Shown here: piece after piece, positions 33,257-44,195 of the stretch | Numbering within the stretch: position 1 is the stretch's first letter | How the letters are laid out: each line of letters begins with the position of its first letter | Source of the DNA: Sipunculus nudus | Taxonomy: Eukaryota; Annelida; Sipuncula; Golfingiida; Sipunculidae | DNA: 64,000 nt | NCBI GenBank assembly: GCA_026874595.1 | Contig: CM049307.1 | Location: 77,290,643 to 77,354,642, forward strand | Direction: 5' to 3' | The notes under the pieces: model-generated | The model's database searches: none | Told to the model about the DNA's origin: nothing | Seen by the model: the letters and a program-made list of their open reading frames with translations, nothing else | Position numbers and translations under genes: made by a program

Positions 33257-36200
33257 TCTGGAAAATCCGCAAATTGCTAGCCAATTGCTACTATGACAAC
33301 CAGGCCCCGTCTCTCCTGGTCGCTCAGGTCGCAAGTTTGACAACCAGGCCCCCTCTCTCCTGGTCGCTCAGGTCGCAAATTGCTAGCAATTTGCGGATAC
33401 CCCCCGGCCAATTTCCTTTTCTGGTAAATCCGCAAATTGCTAGCAATTTGCGACCTGAGCGACCAGGAGACAGGCGGCCTGGTTTCAAAGTAGCAATTTG
33501 CTAGCAATTTGCGGATTTACCAGAAAAAAAAATTGGCCGTGGGGTATCCGCAAGTTGCTAGCAATTTGCGACCTGAGCGACAAGGAGAGAAGGGGCCTGG
33601 CTGTCAAAGTAGCAATTTGCTAGCAATTTGCGGCCAATTACCATCGGCCAATTTTTTTTTTTTCTGGTAAATCCGCAAATTGCTAGCAAATTGCTACATT
33701 GACAACCAGGCTCCCTCTCTCCTGGTCGCTCAGGTCGCAACTTTGGTAACCAGGCCGCCTCTCTCCTGGTCGCTCAGGTCGCAACTTTGACAACCAGGCC
33801 CCCTCTCGCCTGGTCGCTCAGGTCGCAAATTGCTAGCAATTTGCGGATACCCCCCGGCCAATTTTTTTTTCTGGTAAATCCGCAAATTGCTAACAAATTG
33901 CTACTTTGACAGCCAGGCCCATTCTCTCCTGGTCGTTTAGATCGCAAATTGCTAGCAATTTGCGGATACCCCCGGCCAAATTTATTTTTCTGGTAAATCC
34001 GCAAATTGCTAGCAAATTGCTACTTTGACAGCCAGGCCCCTTCTCTCCTCGTCGCTCAGGTCGCAAATTGCAAGCAATTTGCCGATACCCCCCGGCCAAT
34101 TTTTTTTTCTGGTAAATCCACAAATTGCTAGCAAATTGCTACTTTGACAGCCAGGCCCCTTCTCTCCTTGTCGCTCAGGTCGCAAATTGCTAGCAATTTG
34201 CGGTTACCCCCCAGCCAATTTTTTTTCTGTTAAATCCGCAAATTGCTAGCAAATTGCTACTTTGACAGCCAGGCCCCTTCTCTCCTCTTGTCGCTCAGGT
34301 CGCAAATTGCTAGCAATTTGCGGTTACCCCCCGGCCAATTTTTTTTCTGTTAAATCCGCAAATTGCTAGCATATTGCTACTTTGACAACCAGGCCCCCTG
34401 TCTCCTGGGCGCGCAGGTCGCAAATTGCTAGCAATTTGCGGATACCCCCCGGCCAATTTTTTTTTTCTGGTAAATCCGCAAATTGCTAGCAAATTGCTTC
34501 TTTGACAGCCAGGCCCCTCTCTCCTTGTCGCTCAGTTCGCAAATTTCTAGCAATTTGCGGATACCTCCGGCCAATTTTTTTTTCTGTTAAATCCGCAAAT
34601 TGCTAGCAAATTGCTACTTTGACAACCAGGCCCCTTCTCTCCTGGTCGTTTAGGTCGCAACTTACTAGCAATTTGCGGATACCCCCCGGCCATTTTTTTT
34701 TCTGGTAAATCCGCAAATTGCTAGCAAATTGCTACTTTGACAGCCAGGCACCTTCTCTCCTGGTCGTTTAGGTCGCAAATTGCTAGCAATTTGCGGATAC
34801 CCCCCGGCCAATTTTTTTTTGCTGGTTAATCCGCAAATTGCTAGCAATTTGCCGATACCTTTCGGCCATTTTTTTTTCTGGAAAATCCGCAAATTGCTAG
34901 CAAATTGCTACTTTGACAGCCAGGCCCCCTCTCTCCTGCTCGCTCAGGTCGCAACTTTGACAACCAGGCCCCCTCTCTCCTGGTCGCTCAGGTCGCAATT
35001 GCTAGCAATTTGCGTATACCCTCCAGCCAATTTTTTTTTTCTGGTGAATCCGCAAATTGCTAGCAAATTGCTACTTTGACAACCAGGCCCCCTCTCTCCT
35101 GGTCCCTCAAGTCGCAAATTGCTACCATTTTGGGGATAACCCATGGCCAATTTTTTTTTCTGGTAAATCCGCAAATTGCTAGCAAATTGCTACTTTGACA
35201 GCCAGGCCCTTCCCTCCTTGGCGCTTAGATCGCAAATTGCTAGCAATTTGCGGATACCCCCTGGCCAATTTTTTTTTCTGGTTAATCCGCAAATTGCTAG
35301 CAATTTGCCGATACCTCCCGGCCATTTTTTTTTTTCTGTCAAATCCGCAAATTGCTAGCAAATTGCTACTTTGACAACCAGGCCCCCTCTCTCCTGGTCG
35401 CTGAGGTCGCAAATTGCTGGCAACTTGCGGATACCCCATGGCCAATTTTTTTTCTGGTAAATCCGCAAATTGCTAGCAAATTGCTACTTTGACAACCAGG
35501 CCCCCTCTCTCCTGGTCGCTCAGGTCGCAAATTGCTAGCAACTTGCGGATATCCCATGGCCAATTTTTTTTCTGGTAAATCCGCAAATTGCTAGCAAATT
35601 GCTACTTTGACAACCAGGCCACCTCTCTCCTTGTCGCTCTGGTCGCAAATTGCTAGCAATTTGCGGATATCCTCCGGCAAATTTTTTTTTTCTGGTAAAT
35701 CCGCAATTTGCTACTTTGTCAACCAGGCCCCCTCTCTCCTGGTCGCTCAGGTCGCAACTTTGACAACCAGGCCCCCTCTCTCCTGGTCGCTCAGGTCGCA
35801 AATTGCTAGCAATTTGCGGATACCCCCCGGCCATTTTTTTTTTCTGGTAAATCCGCAAATTGCTAGCAAATTGCTACTTTGACAACCAGGCCCCCTCTCT
35901 CCTGGTCGCTCAGGTCGCAACTTTGACAACCAGGCCCCCTCTCGCCTGGTCGCTCAGGTTGCAAATTGCTGGCAATTTGCGGATACCCCCGGGCCAATTT
36001 GTTTTTTTTTCTGGTAAATCCGCAAATTGCTAGCAAATTGCTACTTTGACAGCCAGGCCCCTTCTCTCCTCGTCGCTCAGGTCGCAAATTGCAAGCAATT
36101 TGCCGATACCCCCCGGCCAATTTTTTTTCTGGTAAATTCGCAAATTGCTAGCAAATTGCTACTTTGACAGCCAGGCCCCTTCTCTCCTTGTCGCTCAGGT

Positions 36201-39200
36201 CGCAAATTGCTAGCAATTTGCGGTTACCCCCCGGCCAATTTTTTTTCTGTTAAATCCGCAAATTGCTAGCAAATTGCTACTTTGACAACCAGGCCCCCTG
36301 TCTCCTGGGCGCCCAGGTCGCAAATTGCTAGCAATTTGCGGATACCCCCTGGCCAATTTTTTTTTCTGGTAAATCCGTAAATTGCTAACAAATTGCTTCT
36401 TTGACAGCCAGGCCCCTCTCTCCTTGTCGATCAGTTCGCAAATTTCTAGCAATTTGCGGATACCCCCGGCCAATTTTTTTTCTGGTAAATCAGCAAATTG
36501 CTAGCAATTTGCTACTTTGACAACCTGGTCCCCTCTCTCCTGGTCGCTCAGGTCGCAAATTGCTAGCAATTTGCGGATACCCCCGGCCAATTTTTTTTTT
36601 CTGGTAAATCCGCAAATTGCTAGCAAATTGCTACTTTGACAGCCAGGCCCCTTCTCTCCTTGTCACTCAGGTCGCAAATTGCTAGCAATTTGCGGATACC
36701 CCCCGGCCAATTTTTTTTCTGGTAAATTCGCAAATTGCTAGCAAATTGCTTCTTTGACAGCCAGGCCCCTTCTCTCCTTGTCGCTCAGGTCGCAAATTGC
36801 TAGCAATTTGCGGTTACCCCCCGGCCAATTTTTTTTCTGTTAAATCCGCAAATTGCTAGCAAATTGCTACTTTGACAGCCAGGCCCCTCTCTCCTTGGCG
36901 CTCAGGTCGCAAATTGCTAGCAATTTGCGGATACCCCCGGCCAATTTTTTTTTTTCTGGTAAATCCGCAAATTGCTAGCAAATTGCTACTTTGACAGCCA
37001 GGCCCCTTCTCTCCTTGTCACTAAGGTCGCAAATTGCTAGCAATTTGCGGATACCCCCCGGCCAATTTTTTTTTCTGGTAAATCCGCAAATTGCTAGCAA
37101 ATTGCTACTTTCACAACCAGGCCCCATCTCGCCTGGTCGCTCAGGTTGCAAATTGCTAGCATTTTGCGGATACCCCCCGGCCATTTTTTTTTTCTGGTAA
37201 ATCCGCAAATTGCTAGCAAATTGCTACTTTGACAGCCAGGCCCCTTCTCTCCTCGTCGCTCAGGTCGCAAATTGCAAGCAATTTGCCGATACCCCGCGGC
37301 AAATTTTTTTTCTGGTAAATTCGCAAATTGCTAGCAAATTGCTACTTTGACAGCCAGGCCCCTTCTCTCCTTGTCGCTCAGGTCGCAAATTGCTAGCAAT
37401 TTGCGGTTACCCCCCGGCCAATTTTTTTCCTGTTAAATCCGCAAATTGCTAGCAAATTGCTACTTTGACAACCAGGCCCCCTGTCTCCTGGGCGCCCAGG
37501 TCGCAAATTGCTAGCAATTTGCGGATACCCCCTGGCCAATTTTTTTTTCTGGTAAATCCGCAAATTGCTAGCAAATTGCTTCTTTGACAGCCAGGCCCCT
37601 CTCTCCTTGTCGCTCAGGTCGCAAATTGCTAGCAATTTGCGGTTACCCCCCGGCCAATTTTTTTTCTGTTAAATCCGCAAATTGCTAGCAAATTGCTACT
37701 TTGACAACCAGGCCCCATCTCGCCTGGTCGCTCAGGTTGCAAATTGCTGGCAATTTGCGGATACCCCCGGCCAATTTTTTTTTCTGGTAAATCAGCAAAT
37801 TGCTATCAATTTCCTACTTTGACAACCTGGTCCCCTCTCTCCTGGTCGCTCAGGTCGCAAATTGCTAGCAATTTGCGGATACCCCCCTACCATTTTTTTT
37901 TCTGGTAAATCCGCAAATTGCTAGCAAATTGCTACTTTGACAACCAGGCCCCTTATCTCCTGGTCGTTTAGGTCGCAAATTGCTAGTAATTTGCGGATAC
38001 CCCCCGGCCAATTTTTTTTTCTGGTAAATCCGCAAATTGCTAGCAAATTGCTACTTTGACAGCCAGGCCCCTGTCTCCTTGTCGCTCAGGTCGCAAATTG
38101 CTAGCAATTAGCGGGTACCCCCCGGCCAAATTTTTTTTCTGGTAAATCCGCAAATTGCTAGCAAATTGCTACTTTGACAACCAGGCCCCCTCTCGCCTGG
38201 TCGCTCAGGTTGCAAATTGGTAGCAATTAGCGGGTATCCCCCGGCCAATTTTTTTTTTCTGGTAAATCCGCAAATTGCTAGCAAATTGCTACTTTGACAG
38301 CCAGGCCCCTTCTCTCCTCGTCGCTCAGGTCGCAAATTGCAAGCAATTTGCCGATACCCCCCGGCAATTTTTTTTTCTGGTTAATTCGCAAATTGCTAGC
38401 AAATTGCTTCTTTGACAGCCAGGCCCCTTCTCTCCTTGTCGCTCAGGTCGCAAATTGCTAGCAATTTGCGGTTACCCCCCGGCCAATTTTTTTTCTGTTA
38501 AATCCGCAAATTGCTAGCAAATTGCTACTTTGACAACCAGGCCCCATCTCGCCTGGTCGCTCAGGTTGCAAATTGCTAGCAATTTGCGGATACCCCCGGC
38601 CAATTTTTTTTCTGGTAAATCAGCAAATTGCTATCAATTTGCTACTTTGACAACCTGGTCCCCTCTCTCCTGGTCGCTCAGGTCGGAAATTGCTAGCAAT
38701 TTGCGGATACCCCCCTACCATTTTTTTTTCTGGTAAATCCGCAAATTGCTAGCAAATTGCTACTTTGACAACCAGGCCCCTTCTCTCCTGGTCGTTTAGG
38801 TCGCAAATTGCTAGCAATTTGCGGATACCCCCCGGCCAATTTTTTTTTTCTGGTAAATCCGCAAATTGCTAGCAAATTGCTACTTTGACAGCCAGGCCCC
38901 TGTCTCCTTGTCGCTCAGGTCGCAAATTGCAAGCAATTTGCGGATACCCCCCGGCCAAATTTTTTTTCTGGTAAATCCGCAAATTGCTAGCAAATTGCTA
39001 CTTTGACAACCAGGCCCCCTCTCGCCTGGTCGCTCAGGTTGCAAATTGCTAGCAATTAGCGGGTACCCCCCCGGCCAATTTTTTTTTTCTGGTAAATCCG
39101 CAAATTGCTAGCAAATTGCTACTTTGACAGCCAGGCCCCTTCTCTCCTCGTCGCTCAGGTCGCAAATTGCTAGCAATTTGCGGTTATCCCCCTGGCCAAT

Positions 39201-42200
39201 TTTTTTTTTTTCTGGAAAATCCGCAAATTGCTAGCAAACTGCTTCTTTGACAGCCAGGCCCCTCTCTCCTTGTCGCTCAGTTCGCAAATTTCTAGCAATT
39301 TGCGGATACCCCCGGCCAATTTTTTCTTCTGGTAAATCCGCAAATTGCTAGCAAATTGCTACTTTGACAGCCAGGCCCCTTCTCTCCTTGTCACTCAGGT
39401 CGTAAATTGCTAGCAATTTGCGGATACCCCCCGGCCAATTTTTTTTTCTGGTAAATCCGCAAATTGCTAGCAAATTGCTACTTTGACAACCAGGCCCCCT
39501 CTCTCCTGGTCGTTTAGGTCGCAAATTGCTAGCAATTTGCGGATACCCCCCGGCCAATTTTTTTTTCTGGTAAATCCGCAAATTGCTAGCAAATTGCTAC
39601 TTTGACATCCAGGCCCCTGTCTCCTTGTCGCTCAGGTCGCAAATTGCTAGCAATTTGCGGATACCCCCCGGCCAAATTTTTTTTTCTGGTAAATCCGCAA
39701 ATTGCTAGCAAATTGCTACTTTGACAACCAGGCCCCCTCTCGCCTGGTCGCTCAGGTTGCAAATTGCTAGCAATTAGCGGGTACCCCCCGGCCAATTTTT
39801 TTTTTTTCTGGTAAATCCGCAAATTGCTAGCAAATTGCTACTTTGACAGCCAGGCCCCTTCTCTCCTCGTCGCTCAGGTCGCAAATTGCTAGCAATTTGC
39901 GGTTACCCCCCGGCCAATTTTTTTTTTCTGTTAAATCCGCAAATTGCTAGCAAATTGCTACTTTGACAGCGAGGCCCCTCTCTCCTTGGCGCTCAGGTCG
40001 CAAATTGCTAGCAATTTGCGGATACCCCCGGCCAATTTTTTTTTTTTCTGGTAAATCCGCAAATTGCTAGCAAATTGCTACTTTGACAGCCAGGCCCCTT
40101 CTCTCCTTGTCACTAAGGTCGCAAATTGTTAGCAATTTGCGGATACCCCCCGGCCAATTTTTTTTTCTGGTAAATCCGCAAATTGCTAGCAAATTGCTAC
40201 TTTGGCAACCAGGCCCCATCTCGCCTGGTCGCTCAGGTTGCAAATTGCTAGCAATTTGCGGATACCCCCCGGCCAATTTTTTTTTTTTCTGGTAAATCCG
40301 CAAATTGCTAGCAAATTGCTACTTTGACAGCCAGGCCCCTTCTCTCCTCGTCGCTCAGGTCGCAAATTGCAAGCAATTTGCCGATACCCCCCGGCCAATT
40401 TTTTTTCTGGTAAATTCGCAAATTGCTAGCAAATTGCTACTTTGACAGCCAGGCCCCTTCTCTCCTTGTCGCTCAGGTCGCAAATTGCTAGCAATTTGCG
40501 GTTACCCCCCGGCCAATTTTTTTTTCTGTTAAATCCGCAAATTGCTAGCAAATTGCTACTTTGACAACCAGGCCCCCTGTCTCCTGGGCGCCCAGGTCGC
40601 AAATTGCTAGCAATTTGTGGATACCCCCTGGCCAATTTTTTTTTCTGGTAAATCCGCAAATTGCTAGCAAATTGCTTCTTTGACAGCCAGGCCCCTCTCT
40701 CCTTGTCGATCAGTTCGCAAATTTCTAGCAATTTGCGGATACCCCCGGCCAATTTTTTTTTTCTGGTAAATCAGCAAATTGCTAGCAATTTGCTACTTTG
40801 ACAACCTGGTCCCCTCTCTCCTGGTCGCTCAGGTCGCAAATTGCTAGCAATTTGCGGATACCCCCCTACCATTTTTTTTTCTGGTAAATCCGCAAATTGC
40901 TAGCAAATTGCTACTTTGACAACCAGGCCCCTTCTCTCCTGGTCGTTTAGGTCGCAAATTGCTAGCAATTTGCGGATACCCCCCTACCATTTTTTTTTCT
41001 GGTAAATCCGCAAATTGCTAGCAAATTGCTACTTTGACAACCAGGCCCCTTCTCTCCTGGTCGTTTAGGTCGCAAATTGCTAGCAATTTGCGGATACCCC
41101 CCGGCCAATTTTTTTTTCTGGTAAATCTGCAAATTGCCAGCAAATTACTACTTTGACAGCCAGGCCCCTGTCTCCTTGTCGCTCAGGTCGCAAATTGCTA
41201 GCAATTTGCGGATACCCCCCGGCCAAATTTTTTTTCTGGTAAATCCGCAAATTGCTAGCAAATTGCTACTTTGACAACCAGGCCCCCTCTCGCCTGGTCG
41301 CTCAGGTTGCAAATTGCTAGCAATTAGCGGGTACCCCCTGGCCAATTTTTTTTTTTCTGGAAAATCCGCAAATTGCTAGCAAATTGCTTCTTTGACAGCC
41401 AGGCCCCTCTCTCCTTGTCGCTCAGTTCGCAAATTTCTAGCAATTTGCGGATACCCCGGCCAATTTTTTTTTTCTGGTAAATCCGCAAATTGCTAGCAAA
41501 TTGCTACTTTGACAACCAGGCCCCTTCTCTCCTGGTCGTTTAGGTCGCAACTTGCTAGCAATTTGCGGATACCCCCCGGCCATTTTTTTTTTCTGGTAAA
41601 TCCGCAAATTGCTAGCAAATTGCTACTTTGACAGCCAGGCACCTTCTCTCCTGGTCGTTTAGGTCGCAAATTGCTAGCAATTTGCGGATACCCCCCGGCC
41701 AATTTTTTTTTTTTGCTGGCAAATCCGCAAATTGCTAGCAAATTGCTACTTTGACAGCCAGGCCCCCTCTCTCCTGGTCGCTCAGGTCGCAACTTTGACA
41801 ACCAGGCCCCCTCTCTCCTGGTCGCTCAGGTCGCAAATTGCTAGCAATTTGCGGATACCCTCCGGCTATTTTTTTTTTCTGGTGGATCCGCAAATTGCTA
41901 GCAAATTGCTACTTTGACAACCAGGCCCCCTCTCTCCTGGTCCCTCAAGTCGCAAATTGCTACCATTTTGGGGATAACCCATGGCCAATTTTTTTTTCTG
42001 GTAAATCCGCAAATTGCTAGCAAATTGCTACTTTGACAGCCAGGCCCCTCCCTCCTTGGCGCTTAGGTCGCAAATTGCTAGCATTTTGCGGATACCCTCC
42101 GGCCATTTTTTTTTTTTCTGGTGAATCCGCAAATTGCTAGCAAATTGCTACTTTGACAACCAGGCCCCCTCTCTCCTGGTCGCTGAGGTCGCAAATTGCT

Positions 42201-44195
42201 AGCAACTTGCGAATACCCCATGGCCAATTTTTTTTTTGGTAAATCCGCAAATTGCTAGCAAATTGCTACTTTGACAACCAGGCCCCCTCTCTCCTTGTCG
42301 CTCAGGTCGCAAATTGCTAGCAACTTGCGGATACCCCATGGCCAATTTTTTTTTCTGGTAAATCCGCAAATTGCTAGCAAATTGCTACTTTGACAACCAG
42401 GTCCCCTCTCTCCTTGTCTCTCTGGTCGCAAATTGCTAGCAATTTGCGGATACCCTCCGGCCAATTTTTTTTTCTGGTAAATCCGCAATTTGCTACTTTG
42501 TCAACCAGGCCCCCTCTCTCCTGGTCGCTCAGGTCGCAACTTTGACAACCAGGCCCCCTCTCTCCTGGTCGCTCAGGTCGCAAATTGCAAGCAATTTGCG
42601 GATACCCCCCGGCCATTTTTTATTTCTGGTAAATCCGCAAATTGCTAGCAAATTGCTACTTTGACAACCAGGCCCCCTCTCTCCTGGTCGCTCAGGTCGC
42701 AACTTTGACAACCAGGCCCCCTCTCTCCTGGTTGCTCAGGTTGCAAATTGCTAGCAATTTGCGGATACCCCCCGACCAATTTTTTTTTTTCTGGTAAATC
42801 CGCGTATTGCTAGCAAATTGCTACTTTGACAGCCAGGCCCCCTCTCTCCTCGTCGCTCAGGTCGCAAATTGCAAGCAATTTGCCGATACCCCCCGGCCAA
42901 TTTTTTTTCCTGTTAAATCCGCAAATTGCTAGCAAATTGCTACTTTGACAACCAGGCCCCCTGTCTCCTGGGCGCCCAGGTCGCAAATTGTTAGCAATTT
43001 GCGGATACCCCCTGGCCAATTTTTTTTTCTGGTAAATCCGCAAATTGCTAACAAATTGCTTCTTTGACAGCCAGGCCCCTCTCTCCTTGTCGATCAGTTC
43101 GCAAATTTCTAGCAATTTGCGGATACCCCCGGCCAATTTTTTTTTCTGGTAAATCAGCAAATTGCTAGCAATTTGCTACTTTGACAACCTGGTCCCCTCT
43201 CTCCTGGTCGCTCAGGTCGCAAATTGCTAGCAATTTGCGGATACCCCCGGCCAATTTTTTTTCTGGTAATTCCGCAAATTGCTAGCAAATTGCTACTTTG
43301 ACAGCCAGGCCCCTCTCTCCTTGGCGCTCAGGTCGCAAATTGCTAGCAATTTGCGGATACCCCCGGCCAATTTTTTTTTTCTGGTAAATCCGCAAATTGC
43401 TAGCAAATTGCTACTTTGACAGCCAGGCCCCTTCTCTCCTTGTCACACAGGTCGCAAATTGCTAGCAATTTGCGGATACCCCCCGGCCAATTTTTTTTTC
43501 TGTTAAATCCGCAAATTGCTAGCAAATTGCTACTTTGACAACCAGGCCCCCTGTCTCCTGGGCGCCTAGGTCGCAAATTGCTAGCAATTTGCGGATACCC
43601 CCTGGCCAATTTTTTTTTCTGGTAAATCCGCAAATTGCTAGCAAATTGCTTCTTTGACAGCCAGGCCCCTCTCTCCTTGTCGATCAGTTCCCAAATTTCT
43701 AGCAATTTGCGGATACCCCCGGCCAATTTTTTTTTCTGGTAAATCAGCAAATTGCTAGCAATTTGCTACTTTGACAACCTGGTCCCCTCTCTCCTGGTCG
43801 CTCAGGTCGCAAATTGCTAGCAATTTGCGGATACCCCCCTACCATTTTTTTTTCTGGTAAATCCGCAAATTGCAAGCAAATTGCTACTTTGACAACCAGG
43901 CCCCTTCTCTCCTGGTCGTTTAGGTCGCAAATTCCTAGCAATTTGCGGATACCCCCCGGCTAATTTTTTTTTTTCTGGTAAATCCGCAAATTGCTAGCAA
44001 ATTGCTACTTTGACAGCCAGGCCCCTTCTCTCCTGATCGTTTAGGTAGCAAATTGCTAGCAATTTGCGGATAACCCCCGGCCAATTTTTTTTGCTGGCAA
44101 ATCCGCAAATTGCTAGCAAATTGCTACTTTGACAGCCAGGCCCCTTCTCCCCTGGTCTCCCAGTTCGCAAATTGCTAGCAATTTGCTGTCACCTC
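33257..44195. repeat. Satellite B main array, about 11 kb of ~118-bp units
   Basis: About 90 units. Each has, in order: AAATCCGCAAATTGCTAGCA, a TACTTTGACARCCAGGCCCC segment, CTCTCCTGGTCGCTCAGGTC, then GCAAATTGCTAGCAATTTGC, GGATACCCCCCGGCCAA and a T7-T12 tract before CTGGT. The two GCTAGC-centred blocks are inverted copies of each other over about 24 bases, so a unit can fold as a stem with a ~45-base loop. Unit length varies from 118 to 123 with the T tract. Shortened units, a local inversion and larger duplicated blocks are present. Minus-strand open frames through it are artefacts. Confidence 0.95.

Noticed and set aside
33257-44195. Dozens of minus-strand ORFs of 60-116 codons with recurring QKKKLAGGYPQIASNLRPER-type text
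   Set aside because: They are translations of satellite B units. Frame openness follows from the repeat sequence, starts are arbitrary, and frames shift with T-tract length.
33257-44195. CRISPR-like regularly spaced palindromic repeats
   Set aside because: The units are contiguous and nearly identical throughout with no variable spacers, lie in animal-type DNA, and no cas gene is present.
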